DNA from: Herpetosiphonaceae bacterium
GTDB taxonomy: Bacteria; Chloroflexota; Chloroflexia; Chloroflexales; Kallotenuaceae
Length of the DNA: 64,000 nt
NCBI GenBank assembly: GCA_013821605.1
Contig: JACDGP010000007.1
Span: forward strand, 1-64,000
Direction: 5' to 3'
Part shown: positions 24,917-33,854 of the stretch, one piece after another
Layout of the letters: every line of letters starts with the position of its first letter
Numbering within the stretch: position 1 is the first letter of the stretch
The notes under the pieces: model-generated
The model's database searches: none
What the model was told of the DNA's origin: nothing
Seen by the model: the letters and a program-made list of their open reading frames with translations, nothing else
Position numbers and translations under genes: made by a program

Positions 24917-25735
24917 ATGAAGCTCGTAACGTACAACCTTTGGAATACCCACATTCACCGGCTGGAGCGGCTTAACGCTGCATGTGAGGAACTGTCCCAT
25001 GTGGCCGCTGATATTGTAGCCCTCCAAGAGGTGGCAGCACGTGTGGATGCAGCCGATGAACGCACCGCTGCTCGCTATATCGGTGACAGATGTGGCTATG
25101 AGCACATAGTAACGCGGCTCTACCCAGATGACCCCGACGAAGGGCTAAGCATTCTCAGCAAGCGCCCATTCTCGGCAGATGAGGTGGGATGGGATACATC
25201 CTTCGGACCACTGAAGAACTGTGGCCTACGCGTGTGTCTCACTATCGACCAAACCAATGTTGCGATCACCAACGTGCACCTTGACTATGACAGTATCGCC
25301 CATCGGGAGGCTCAGATCGTCGCGGTCTTAGAATGGATCGAGTCGCGAGCAGGGGCGGAATGTTACGAAATCCTGTGTGGTGATTTCAACGCCCCCCCCG
25401 ACTCGAGTGTCTACCGCTTCCTTATGGGTCAGCAGACCCTCCTCGGCAAAGGCGTGCAGCCATGGCATGATGTGGCGCGCTACCATGCCGAGAAGGCCGG
25501 TCGAACGCCGGCCCCTACGTTGGACTTCTGGAACAACCCGCGGTGGCGGGACGTCGCCACACTGTCGATCCCGGCCCGTGTCGACTGGATCTTCTTGCAG
25601 GATCTCTTCAACAGCGGCCTCCCGTACCCGCATGTGATGAATGCCGACGTATTTGGTACCGAACCAACGCCCCTCGCTCGCCTTGTTCCTAGTGATCACT
25701 ACGGTGTATACGCCGAGCTCGCTTTCGATACCTAG
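24917..25735 (+). CDS. Endonuclease/exonuclease/phosphatase (EEP) superfamily protein
   Basis: 272 residues from ATG 24917 (AGGA six bases upstream; the track start adds eight residues without a ribosome site). The metal-dependent phosphoesterase motifs are complete: TYNLWN (Asn), IVALQEV (Glu), ITNVHLDYDS (His), CGDFNAPPDS (Asp/Asn) and final PSDHYGVYAEL (Asp-His). The family covers DNase I, ExoIII, sphingomyelinases and inositol-phosphate phosphatases; SDH..V and HLDY fit the phosphodiesterase/sphingomyelinase-like group better than AP endonucleases. No signal peptide. A transposase fragment begins immediately after the stop. Confidence 0.85.
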   Translation: MKLVTYNLWNTHIHRLERLNAACEELSHVAADIVALQEVAARVDAADERTAARYIGDRCGYEHIVTRLYPDDPDEGLSILSKRPFSADEVGWDTSFGPLKNCGLRVCLTIDQTNVAITNVHLDYDSIAHREAQIVAVLEWIESRAGAECYEILCGDFNAPPDSSVYRFLMGQQTLLGKGVQPWHDVARYHAEKAGRTPAPTLDFWNNPRWRDVATLSIPARVDWIFLQDLFNSGLPYPHVMNADVFGTEPTPLARLVPSDHYGVYAELAFDT

Positions 25736-25737
25736 TG

Positions 25738-25881
25738 CGTGCTGCTAATGCACTCATACTGCTGTGTCATATTGCGCTCAACTTGCTGAAAGAAGAACGG
25801 ACCGCGAAAGTTGGGGTCAAGGCCAAACGGCTCAAAGCTAGCTGGGATGACGACTATCTGCTCAAAGTCCTAGCTCAATAA
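25738..25881 (+). pseudogene. C-terminal fragment of an ISAs1-family transposase
   Basis: A short frame, missing from the track for lack of a start, reads HIALNLLKEERTAKVGVKAK and then RLKASWDDDYLLKVLAQ with TAA at 25879-25881. This is the conserved C-terminal end of ISAs1-type transposases as I know them ('ALNLLKQE...GIKAKRLKA..D..YLLKVL'). It begins two bases after the EEP stop, so the insertion or its deletion scar abuts that gene. No inverted repeats or target duplication could be placed. Confidence 0.7.
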
Positions 25882-26148
25882 GACGCGATTGTCCTGCCTG
25901 ACGACTGTACACACTTGCAAATGATGGGACTAGGCCGGGCTAGCACTCTCAAATAGAAGAGCACATATGCAGGACACCTTGAAGGGGTTGGTATGCGCTG
26001 CACCGTCCAAGCTTAGGAACAACGAATCGCCCGTTGTTTTCGCTTGTTCCTGAATCGCCTTTTGACGCATTGGAAAGCGAAAAACCCAAAAACCGATGTT
26101 CGCCCCGGATCAACGGGAACAATAAATGGCCACCGGTAGGAGAACCAA
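25882..26148. other. Intergenic region with a small terminator-like hairpin
   Basis: Contains AACAACG (26018-26024), 7 bases, CGTTGTT (26032-26038) followed by TT, with outer AGGAACAA / TTGTTCCT partly matching. No gene recognised. AGGAG precedes the peptidase start. Confidence 0.4.
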
Positions 26149-27363
26149 ATGGTTGCGACCGAGCCGATGATCATCGCCCGAAGCTATGCCGACCGCGCGC
26201 TCGAACATATCCGCTATTTAACGGAAACGATTGGTCCGCGCCCTTCCACCCAAGAAGGCGAGCGCCTCGGGGCAGAATACGCCGCAGCGGTGCTGGAGCA
26301 AGCGGGCTTGGTCGTCCAGGTCGAAGGCTTCATGAGTGGTCGCTCGACCTACCGACCCTATGCCCTGGCCTTCGGTACCGGGCTTATGGGCAGCCTGATC
26401 CATGCTCTATGGCCAACCCGCACGACTGCCCTCGCCGCTGCACTGCTGAATGGTGCGGGTGCATGGGCCTTTGCTTGTGAAGCCGAGCTACGGCCCCATT
26501 GGGCTCGCCGTCTATTACCGGCCGGTCCCAGCCAAAACGTGGTCGCCATCATTCCACCGGCGGCTACAGTTCGTCATCGCGTGGTCTTGTATGGACACCT
26601 CGATACCCACCGCACACCCATCTTTTACAGTAATGCTGCGTGGGTCTCCGCCTTCTCATCGCTGGTCGGTGCGAGTTTCGCCGGTCTGATCGCCAGCAGC
26701 ATCAATGATGGCTGGGCAGCACTGCGCGGGCGCAAGCCCCTCCAACTGCCGAACATGATCGCCGCCGGCCTCCAGTTCTTTGGGCTCACAATGAGCCTCC
26801 ATGGTGACCGTACTCCCTATACGCCCGGTGCAAATGATAATGCGAGTGGTGCGTCGAGTGCTCTGGCATTAGGCGAACGGCTGGCCCAACAGCCTTTACA
26901 ACATACCGAAGTATGGATTGTGGCCAACGGCTGTGAAGAGCTAGGAGCCTACGGCATCGGGGCTCTGCTCACAGGTCACACTGCGGCCTTACAAGACGCC
27001 GATCTCATCTCGTTGGACATGGTCGGCATCGGTGCACCAACCCTTTTGTTGCGCGAAGGTTTACTGTTACCTAGCCATCCCGATCAGTCGCTGCTTGAGC
27101 GCGCTCGTGCAGTTGCAGCTGCCCACCCTGGTCTCCTTGCTGGGGAACATAAGGGCGGGGCCTATACCGACACCGGCATAGTCACCCGCCGTGGCTTTCG
27201 CGGTCTGACCATCGACACGCAGATCGCTGCCGACGATCCCGCAGCCGCCGGCATGGGCCACTGGCATCAACTGAGCGATACCGCAGACAAGATCGACGTG
27301 AACTGCCTGGCACGTACCCACGCCTTTGTCTGGGAGTTTCTGCAAGCGACGGACGCACAATAG
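26149..27363 (+). CDS. M28-family zinc aminopeptidase with membrane segments
   Basis: 404 residues. The co-catalytic dizinc ligands of the M28 family are seen in order: YGHLDTHR (His, catalytic Asp), PGANDNASG (bridging Asp), VANGCEELG (catalytic Glu-Glu), SLDMVG (Asp) and GHWHQLSDT (His). Between the first strand region and the metal site lie hydrophobic stretches (YALAFGTGLMGSLIHAL, TTALAAALLNGAGAWAFA, SAFSSLVGASFAGLIASS) that look like two to three membrane helices, so the enzyme is probably membrane-bound. It would remove N-terminal amino acids from peptides. It ends nine bases from the convergent MFS gene. Confidence 0.85.
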   Translation: MVATEPMIIARSYADRALEHIRYLTETIGPRPSTQEGERLGAEYAAAVLEQAGLVVQVEGFMSGRSTYRPYALAFGTGLMGSLIHALWPTRTTALAAALLNGAGAWAFACEAELRPHWARRLLPAGPSQNVVAIIPPAATVRHRVVLYGHLDTHRTPIFYSNAAWVSAFSSLVGASFAGLIASSINDGWAALRGRKPLQLPNMIAAGLQFFGLTMSLHGDRTPYTPGANDNASGASSALALGERLAQQPLQHTEVWIVANGCEELGAYGIGALLTGHTAALQDADLISLDMVGIGAPTLLLREGLLLPSHPDQSLLERARAVAAAHPGLLAGEHKGGAYTDTGIVTRRGFRGLTIDTQIAADDPAAAGMGHWHQLSDTADKIDVNCLARTHAFVWEFLQATDAQ

Positions 27364-27372
27364 CGCTTTAGG

Positions 27373-28926
27373 TCATGCAGTCGGGGCAAGCCGTTCGGAT
27401 GGATCGGCGAGTTGACCATCCGGTTTAGCTGCTGGGGCAGGATTACGGATCATGAATGCCGAGACAATGCCGCCTAGAGCACTCAGCGCCGCACAGATCA
27501 GCATCGCGCGGTGAAAGGCAAAGGTATAGGCTTCCGCAATCACCCGCGCCGCCTCAGCGGGCATCTTGGTGGGATCGTGCGCGCCGGTCGGATCTTGCGC
27601 CGCCTGTTGTAGCGCAGGCCGGGCCGCCGCTGGCACACTACCAGCTCGTGACGCCAGCGCAGTAGTGAACGTTAGGGCGACAATGGCACCGAGCCCCGCC
27701 ACCGCCAGCAAGCCCGCGACGCGCGACACAACATTATTAATCGCCGAGGCGATGCCCGCATTATGCGCTGGCACTGCCGCCATTACCGCCGTCGTAAGCG
27801 GGGCCACCGTTACAACCAGACCGAGACCGATGATGATCGCGGCAGGCAGTAGCACCGCCCAAAACCCACTGGTGGGTTGCAGGCGCAGCAAAAGCAAGAA
27901 ACCGGCGGCACAAATCAAAGGTCCGATCGTCATAAAGAGCCGTGACCCATACTTGCCCGCCTGCTTGCCTGCAACACCCGATAGGCTCATCATGATCAAG
28001 GTCACGGGCAACAGTGCGAGTCCGGCACGGAGGGCTGAGTAGCCCGCCACGTTTTGCAAAAACAAAATCACAAAAAAGGACATGCCCGACAACGCCGTAT
28101 AGATGCCCAACGTCGCCAGATTCGCACCGCTAAAGGTCACCGAGCGGAAAAGCACCAGCGGCACCATCGGATGGCGCACACGCCGCTCGACCACCACAAA
28201 CAGCAGCAGCGCAACGACACCACCGATCAGCCCACCCAGCACCAGGGGCGAACTCCACCCCGCGACTGGTCCCTGGATCAGCCCATAGGTAACGCCACCC
28301 AGTGTCAGACAAACCAGGAGCGCACCCAGCCAGTCCAACTGACCACTCGCCGTTTCGTCACGCGTCTCGGGCACATAGCGCGAAAGCAAGCCCACCGTCA
28401 CCACGATCAGGGGCACATTAATAAAGAAAACCCAGCGCCATGAGACAGTATCAACCAACCATCCCCCGAGCAAAGGGCCCAGCAGCGTCGTAATACCGGC
28501 CCAGCCGGCCCAACTGCCGATGGCTTTACCACGTTCCTCGCCGGCTGGGTAAACCGCGGTAATGATCGCCAGCGAACCGGGCACCAGCAGTGCGCCCGCC
28601 ACCCCTTGGAGCATGCGTGCCACGACCAGCCAGCTCGTCGCAGGTGCTAGGCCGCACGCTACCGACGCTACACCAAAGGCGGACAACCCAACGACCATCA
28701 GCCGCCGCCGCCCATAACGATCTCCCAGCGCGCCACCCACAATTAATAAGGCGGCCAGTGTCACCAAATACCCATCAACGATCCACTGCAAGCCCGACAG
28801 CCCCGCGTGGAGGTTGCGATCAATCGTGGGCAGCGCGACGTTCACCACCGTCCCATCCAAGAACACAATCCCCGATGCCAGCACCATCGTGATCAGCGTC
28901 CAGCGTTTGGTTAGGGTCGCACTCAT
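27373..28926 (-). CDS. MFS drug transporter, DHA2 (14-helix, EmrB/QacA) type
   Basis: 517 residues from the Met of MSATLTKRWTLITMVLA; this ATG overlaps the stop of the upstream MFS gene (ATGA), so the track start at 29100 is too long. Helix-1 motif IVFLDGTVVNVALPTID is the DHA2 hallmark; loop 2-3 has GGALGDRYGRRRL, and motif C lies in helix 5 (LGPLLGGWLVD). Fourteen hydrophobic segments can be counted. Members expel cationic drugs, dyes or antibiotics by proton antiport. Translational coupling to a second, unrelated MFS pump is notable. Confidence 0.9.
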   Translation of the reverse strand: MSATLTKRWTLITMVLASGIVFLDGTVVNVALPTIDRNLHAGLSGLQWIVDGYLVTLAALLIVGGALGDRYGRRRLMVVGLSAFGVASVACGLAPATSWLVVARMLQGVAGALLVPGSLAIITAVYPAGEERGKAIGSWAGWAGITTLLGPLLGGWLVDTVSWRWVFFINVPLIVVTVGLLSRYVPETRDETASGQLDWLGALLVCLTLGGVTYGLIQGPVAGWSSPLVLGGLIGGVVALLLFVVVERRVRHPMVPLVLFRSVTFSGANLATLGIYTALSGMSFFVILFLQNVAGYSALRAGLALLPVTLIMMSLSGVAGKQAGKYGSRLFMTIGPLICAAGFLLLLRLQPTSGFWAVLLPAAIIIGLGLVVTVAPLTTAVMAAVPAHNAGIASAINNVVSRVAGLLAVAGLGAIVALTFTTALASRAGSVPAAARPALQQAAQDPTGAHDPTKMPAEAARVIAEAYTFAFHRAMLICAALSALGGIVSAFMIRNPAPAAKPDGQLADPSERLAPTA

Positions 28927-30269
28927 CTTAGTGCACCTGTCGCTTGTCGTGGCGCCATCACCACCCGGCGCAACGCAGGAGCTGAAAGCACCAGCACGAC
29001 CGTCAGCAGAATTGCGCTCAGTGTAATCGCACGTGGACCACCCGCCGCCTTGCCTAGATGTTCGGTCAAGGACTGCACGCCGACCAGACGCAACGGCCAA
29101 TCAAATATGCGCGCCCAGGTGCCCATCTGGTCGCTGCTCAACCCGTCGGCAACTGCGGCGATCCCGAGTGAGCCAAGGCTTGGAATACCGATCAAGGTAA
29201 TTGCGTACAAGCTAAGCACACGACCTCGCAGCTCACTGGGCACATCAAGCTGCAGCATGGTTGCGATCATCGTCCCAAAAACGCTGACCGCGATGCCAAC
29301 GATCGCCAGCAACACCAGCCCAGGGATAAACTGCGGGCTAAGCGCGAAGGCTGCCAGCGCCAAGCACGTAATCAAGCCCGAGCCCAACAACACCAACCCC
29401 TGGCGTTTGATCTCGCGAATCGATGACATGATGAAGGCTCCGATTAAAGCCCCTGCTCCGCCGGCCGACAACAAGGCCCCATACCCACCCGGTCCAGTAT
29501 GCCAGACATCATCTGCAAAGATCGGCAATAACTGCTGGTACGAGCGCCCAAAAAGTGAAGCCGTGATCGACAAGAGCAACAGCCCAAGCAGCAATTTATG
29601 CTGCCAGACGTACCGAAAGCCACCGAACAAGGCGTTGGCCAGCGACGTATTGCGGGGCGGATTTGTCGGCACGTTGCGCATCGCGAACAAGGCCCCGATC
29701 ACCGCGAGATAGCTGAGGGCGTTGATCATGAACAGCCACCCTGCCCCGACAATATTCAACAGCAAGCCGGCGATCGCCGGGCCAATGAGAGCGGCCCCCG
29801 TATAGGTTGCCGAGTTAAGCGAAACCGCGTTCATCAAGTCTTCACGCGGAACCAATCCGGGGATTAGGGCCTGGCGGGTCGGATTATCAAAGGCCAGCAA
29901 CAGCGAGCCCGCGAAGGTGATGACGAGAATATGCAGCGGTTGCACCGTGCCACTCCAGGTCAACACGGCCAGCAGCACCGCCAGCAACAGCGAGCCTGTT
30001 TGGGTAATGTACAAGAGCTTCACGCGATTAACGCGGTCAGCTATCGCGCCTCCCACCGGCGGTACCACGATCATCGGGATCGCAAAACTCAAGCCAAGGT
30101 AGCCCAGATAGATCGGATTGTTATTGGTCACCTTGTAAATCAACCAATTCTGACCGACATTCTGCATCCAGGTGCCCATGTTCGACACCAGTAACCCGGC
30201 CCAGATCAAGGTGAAGTTACGATGATGGAGCGCAGGGTAGCGGCTCCGCGCCGTGGTGCTTGGTACCAC
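28923..30269 (-). CDS. MFS transporter, MFS_3/DHA3 (EntS-like) type
   Basis: 448 residues from GTG 30269 with AAGGAG five bases upstream. Twelve membrane segments; features of the MFS_3/enterobactin-exporter-like group are YPALHHRNFTLIWAGLLVSN at the N-terminus, MGTWMQNVGQNWLIY in helix 1, GGAIADRVNRVKLL in loop 2-3, and LAFDNPTRQALIPGLV. Substrates of this group include siderophores and macrolides. It forms an operon with the overlapping DHA2 pump downstream. A TATACT -10 box is visible on the minus strand at 30321-30326, upstream of the start. Confidence 0.88.
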   Translation of the reverse strand: MVPSTTARSRYPALHHRNFTLIWAGLLVSNMGTWMQNVGQNWLIYKVTNNNPIYLGYLGLSFAIPMIVVPPVGGAIADRVNRVKLLYITQTGSLLLAVLLAVLTWSGTVQPLHILVITFAGSLLLAFDNPTRQALIPGLVPREDLMNAVSLNSATYTGAALIGPAIAGLLLNIVGAGWLFMINALSYLAVIGALFAMRNVPTNPPRNTSLANALFGGFRYVWQHKLLLGLLLLSITASLFGRSYQQLLPIFADDVWHTGPGGYGALLSAGGAGALIGAFIMSSIREIKRQGLVLLGSGLITCLALAAFALSPQFIPGLVLLAIVGIAVSVFGTMIATMLQLDVPSELRGRVLSLYAITLIGIPSLGSLGIAAVADGLSSDQMGTWARIFDWPLRLVGVQSLTEHLGKAAGGPRAITLSAILLTVVLVLSAPALRRVVMAPRQATGALR

Positions 30270-30423
30270 GCATACTCCTTAACAAGGTACCGGCGCACCA
30301 TCGTGTACGCCGTCTAGCTCAGTATACTCCAATCTGATCGAGCACCCAGCCTACATCCAGGGCGCGCAGTTTGCTGGTACAACTGTGTTGAGAGGATCTC
30401 GGCATCGATCTTCGTATCTGTAG

Positions 30424-30444
30424 GGGCAGGGCTTGCTCCTGCCC
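30424..30444. repeat. Short palindromic element GGGCAGG-N7-CCTGCCC
   Basis: A 7-bp perfect stem in 'taggggcagggcttgctcc', 15 bases before the TerC start. It resembles GC-rich dispersed intergenic repeats found in such genomes; it does not show the conserved core of the yybP-ykoY manganese riboswitch. Confidence 0.4.
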
Positions 30445-30458
30445 GTAGGTTAGAAATA

Positions 30459-31346
30459 ATGTATACAGCCGTCGTTTTGACCATTTTACAGGTAATTTTT
30501 CTTGAGGGTATTTTATCCGTCGATAACGCTGCAGTAATTGGCACACTGGTCATGCCGTTACCAAACAACCGGCCGGTACCTTGGCCCTCGCCACTCCGTC
30601 GCTTCGGGGCACGTGTTAACCGCCTACTCGGACCGCAACGCTCGGCGGCTTTGAAAGTGGGACTCCTCGGTGCCTACGTGGGGCGAGCCCTGATGCTGGC
30701 CGTGGCGACGCTCGTGATCCAACAACCGGTGCTACGCTTGATCGGCGGATTCTACCTGCTCTTCCTGGCGATCGATTATCTCGGTGCCCAAGAGGAAGAG
30801 CAGATTACGGATGCCCCCCGCGTACGACGCCGGCGGCGCACCAACTTTTGGGGCGTTGTCCTGACCATTGAACTCGTTGACCTAGCGTTTAGCCTCGATA
30901 ATGTCGTCGCGGTTGTTTCTTTGTCGCAGGAATATTGGGTGGTACTAACCGGCGTGGCGATTGGCATCGTCCTGATGCGTTTTGCAGCCGGCCTTTTTAG
31001 TCGCATGATTGCTTGGGAACCACGCCTTGCCATCGCCGGCTATCTCTTAATCGCAGCCATCAGCATCCAACTCCTGCTGAATGAGTTCTGGGGCATTCGT
31101 TTCGTACCGCTCCATGTCGCCGGTGCGACCATTAATGCCGATATGGAGCAGTTTGCCTTATCGCTGCTCATCCTGGTGGCGACGCTCGCCTGTGCCCGCT
31201 TGCCGTGGCTCGCTCCGCTCAGCGTGATCTGGCGACCAGCCCTCCGTATCTGTGCCGGCTTACGCGCTGCTTTTCATTGGCTGGCTTGGCCCTTTCGGGC
31301 GCTCGTCCACTCGGTCAAGGGGATGGCGAGCGAACAAACTGGCTAG
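30459..31346 (+). CDS. TerC-family integral membrane protein
   Basis: 295 residues. The two family hallmarks, each an acidic segment inside a helix, are present: FLEGILSVDNAAVIGTLV near the N-terminus and IELVDLAFSLDNVVAVVSLS in the middle. Helices include LMLAVATLVIQQPVLRLIGG and IAGYLLIAAISIQLLL. TerC/YceF/YkoY proteins export manganese or support metallation of secreted enzymes, and some are linked to tellurite resistance. The N-terminal half has an unusually long basic loop (RRFGARVNRLLGPQRS). No clear Shine-Dalgarno before ATG 30459. Metal specificity is not visible. Confidence 0.85.
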   Translation: MYTAVVLTILQVIFLEGILSVDNAAVIGTLVMPLPNNRPVPWPSPLRRFGARVNRLLGPQRSAALKVGLLGAYVGRALMLAVATLVIQQPVLRLIGGFYLLFLAIDYLGAQEEEQITDAPRVRRRRRTNFWGVVLTIELVDLAFSLDNVVAVVSLSQEYWVVLTGVAIGIVLMRFAAGLFSRMIAWEPRLAIAGYLLIAAISIQLLLNEFWGIRFVPLHVAGATINADMEQFALSLLILVATLACARLPWLAPLSVIWRPALRICAGLRAAFHWLAWPFRALVHSVKGMASEQTG

Positions 31347-31395
31347 CATCCTGGTCATTTGACACGCGATACTGCGCTCGTTATGGTGTAACCCT

Positions 31396-32928
31396 ATGAC
31401 GGTGCGGCAAAAAAAGCTGATCGTGCTGGTCCTGGTGCTCCTGCAGTGCGTGGGCTATGCCGGATTGTGGGCCTTGCTGCACCTCCCCGACGTGCTGCCG
31501 CCGGTCGACAACGGCTGGTTTACACCGGGGTCGGCCTACATGGACTCCGTAGACCGCCTGCCGCTCGTTGCTATGCTAGCGGCAAAGCCCTGGACGGCCG
31601 GCGGGCTGTTACTACTTGACTTTGCGCTGCTGTGCTCCTTATACACCTTGAGCATTGGATTGGTATACCGCTGGGCACTAGCAATATCACAGCGCGCATT
31701 GCTTAGCTACACGGTCTGCCTTGCGCTACCCCTCTTGTTTTTGCCCCATCTGTTCTCTTCGGATGTGTATAGCTATGCCATGTTTGGACGGATACCGCTG
31801 CTCTACGGCGGCAACCCATTTACGGATCCGCCGGCACGCTTCGCGACCGATCAACTGCTCCCCCACATCTATTGGAAAACCACGGCTTCGGTCTATGGTC
31901 CGGCCTGGATCATCCTATCATTGCCCATCACCGCCCTCGCACAAGTGTTGGGAGGCGGTGCGGGTATCTATGTGCTCCTGTACAAGCTCGTTGGCTTCGG
32001 TTCATACCTCGCCAGCCTAACGGTCATCCGGCGCTTGCTCACGGACTGGATGCCACAACGCGCCACATGGGGAGTGCTGATGTACGCCTGGCATCCGCTG
32101 GTGCTGATCGAGTTCACCGGCAGCGGTCATAACGACAGCCTGATGGTGTTACTGATCCTCTTAGCCCTGCTCTTTGCTCACCGTCAATGGCACATAGTGG
32201 CCGTAGGGCTATTGGTACTGGCGGGGCTGGTGAAACCCGTGGCCCTTGCACTCGTACCGTTGTATCTCCTGTATACACTGCGGACGACGACCAAAGGACG
32301 AATTGCCCTCCTCGCCAAGCAAATAGCCGTGGGATGTGCCATCGTCATTGCCCTCTACGCCCCCTTCTGGAGTGGTCCTGCAACGCTTGCCATCCTGCAA
32401 ACAGCACCACCCCTGACCTTGCTCCATGATAGTCCGGCAGATTGGGTCGCAGCCCAACTCACAAGCAAAGCATGCATACCAGTGTCCCGTGCGTCCCCCA
32501 ACGACGGTCGCGAGCCACGAACTGTGCCAGCTCTCACCTGTGCTGACGATATCCAGGCCCAGGTGCGCATTGCAAGTCTCGCACTATTCATGCTCGCTTT
32601 CGTGGGGTTGCTGTTGTGGCCGGTGGCAAGCTTCAACCAATTGAGCGAGCGATCTGCCCAGCTATTCTTAGCATATGTGTTGCTTGCCGCACTCCATTTT
32701 GAGCCATGGTACATCACCTGGCTGCTGGCTCTCACACCCCTGCTCCGCCGGCCACAGATCATGCTTCTGCTAGGGGGCTGCACCATCCTCCTCCTCTATA
32801 GCACTTTGCCAGTTGGCGGACGCCTCCTGCTCGCTTATGCCCCAATCGGTGTCGAACTTCTGCGGCTTACCCTCCGGCGGATAAGCATACTATCCGCATC
32901 TCGAAGATTGCGTACCAGAGTCGGATAA
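31396..32928 (+). CDS. GT-C membrane glycosyltransferase (MptB/GT87-like mannosyltransferase)
   Basis: 510 residues with about twelve membrane helices. The first large extracytoplasmic region carries FSSDVYSYAMFGRIPLLYGG and NPF, followed by WKTTASVYGPAWIIL, and later HNDSLMVLL and LAGLVKPVALALVPLYLLY. This pattern is typical of polyprenol-phosphate-mannose-dependent transferases of Actinobacteria and Chloroflexota, in which the acidic residues after helix 1 or 2 are catalytic. It would add mannose or another sugar to a cell-envelope glycolipid on the outer face of the membrane. Sugar and acceptor unknown. It starts 49 bases after terC, possibly on the same transcript. Confidence 0.75.
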   Translation: MTVRQKKLIVLVLVLLQCVGYAGLWALLHLPDVLPPVDNGWFTPGSAYMDSVDRLPLVAMLAAKPWTAGGLLLLDFALLCSLYTLSIGLVYRWALAISQRALLSYTVCLALPLLFLPHLFSSDVYSYAMFGRIPLLYGGNPFTDPPARFATDQLLPHIYWKTTASVYGPAWIILSLPITALAQVLGGGAGIYVLLYKLVGFGSYLASLTVIRRLLTDWMPQRATWGVLMYAWHPLVLIEFTGSGHNDSLMVLLILLALLFAHRQWHIVAVGLLVLAGLVKPVALALVPLYLLYTLRTTTKGRIALLAKQIAVGCAIVIALYAPFWSGPATLAILQTAPPLTLLHDSPADWVAAQLTSKACIPVSRASPNDGREPRTVPALTCADDIQAQVRIASLALFMLAFVGLLLWPVASFNQLSERSAQLFLAYVLLAALHFEPWYITWLLALTPLLRRPQIMLLLGGCTILLLYSTLPVGGRLLLAYAPIGVELLRLTLRRISILSASRRLRTRVG

Positions 32929-33187
32929 TAGATGTACAGGCACATCTTATGCTACATTATAAGGAGTGCTGTTTGTTTTGCCGACGAGTATTGCTGTGTC
33001 CCGCACCAGGCTGTTCGTCATGCGAAGCAAACATGCTTTTCGTGCCGATGCCGTGGAGCAGCTCCCCGACGCATCTAGCAGCGAAGGAGGTGCTGATAGC
33101 GCGACACGTAGGACTGGGACCATTGACGGGGATGGATCACACCGGTATGTGCCGGGTGAACGTAACATCACAAGGATGGAGACACGC
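32929..33187. other. Intergenic region upstream of the CHRD protein
   Basis: 259 bases. The 80-codon ORF 32949-33191 ends in an ATGA overlap with the CHRD start and has several Cys, but its start codon comes before, not after, the only good ribosome site (AAGGAG ~32961). I treat it as unproven. No structured RNA recognised. Confidence 0.3.
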
Positions 33188-33775
33188 ATGAACAAGCGAT
33201 CTTTTTCACTCATGGGATTGGTAATGGCGGTGATATTCCTGGCAGCCGCAACTGCTAGCTTTGCGGCACCAAGTCGAGCCGTAACGCAACTAACGGCTAC
33301 GCTCAAGGGCACGGACGAAACCAAGGGCGGCGAACCAAATGGGACCGGTACGGCGACCCTCTCCATCGACTCAACCGCTAACTCAATCAGCTACACCATT
33401 AAGGTCACCGGAGCCACCTTGCCGATGAAGGCCGGCCATATCCATGAAGGTGCGGCTGGGGTCGCGGGTCCGGTCGTTCAGCCCCTCGGCGCACCTGATG
33501 CCAGTGGTACGGCCACGGGCACGGTTACCAGCACGGCAGACTTGATCCAAAAGATCCTGGCGAACCCGGCTGGCTACTATGTCAACGTCCACAATGCGCC
33601 TTACCCCGATGGCGCGATGCGCGGTCAGCTCATGATGGCATCGGCGGGTGGTCTACCCAATACCGGCGCGTCATCCCACTCCGGGTTGTTGGTCGTGTTG
33701 GCCCTTGCGGTGTTACTGGTCGGCATGGGCTTGATCTACGTTGCCTTGCGTCGTGACGACGCTCCAGCAGTGTAA
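33188..33775 (+). CDS. Secreted CHRD-domain protein with LPxTG-like C-terminal anchor
   Basis: 195 residues from ATG 33188 (GGAG upstream; the track start is far too early). Signal peptide LMGLVMAVIFLAAATASFA. Residues ~35-150 are a CHRD domain (LTATLKGTDETKGGEPNGTG, MKAGHIHEGAAGVAGPV, YYVNVHNAPYPDGAMRGQL), an extracellular module named after chordin. The C-terminus reads LPNTG, then a hydrophobic helix (LLVVLALAVLLVGMGLIYVAL) and RRDD, the layout of a sortase substrate. This would place it on the cell surface. CHRD proteins have no firm enzymatic role. A terminator lies directly downstream. Confidence 0.85.
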   Translation: MNKRSFSLMGLVMAVIFLAAATASFAAPSRAVTQLTATLKGTDETKGGEPNGTGTATLSIDSTANSISYTIKVTGATLPMKAGHIHEGAAGVAGPVVQPLGAPDASGTATGTVTSTADLIQKILANPAGYYVNVHNAPYPDGAMRGQLMMASAGGLPNTGASSHSGLLVVLALAVLLVGMGLIYVALRRDDAPAV

Positions 33776-33821
33776 TTTACCTAAGCGGCATCATCCAGGT
33801 TCCACGGATGCAGCTCCTACG

Positions 33822-33851
33822 CAGCCCATTGTTTGTCTAAACAGTGGGCTG
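33822..33851. terminator. Bidirectional terminator between convergent genes
   Basis: CAGCCCATTGTTT, loop GTCT, AAACAGTGGGCTG: a 13-position stem with one T/G wobble, 46 bases after the CHRD stop and just before the minus-strand ATP-grasp stop. Confidence 0.75.
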
Positions 33852-33854
33852 TGG

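Noticed and set aside
28054-28443. Gln/His-rich plus-strand ORF
   Set aside because: Antisense to the DHA2 pump; no homology pattern.
30300-30458. yybP-ykoY manganese riboswitch upstream of terC
   Set aside because: TerC genes often have one, but the conserved core of the motif was not found; only a short GC-rich hairpin is present.
32949-33191. Cys-containing 80-codon ORF ending in ATGA overlap with the CHRD gene
   Set aside because: CLFCRR and CSSC are suggestive of a zinc site, but the start codon lacks a ribosome site and no family is recognised. Left as unproven.
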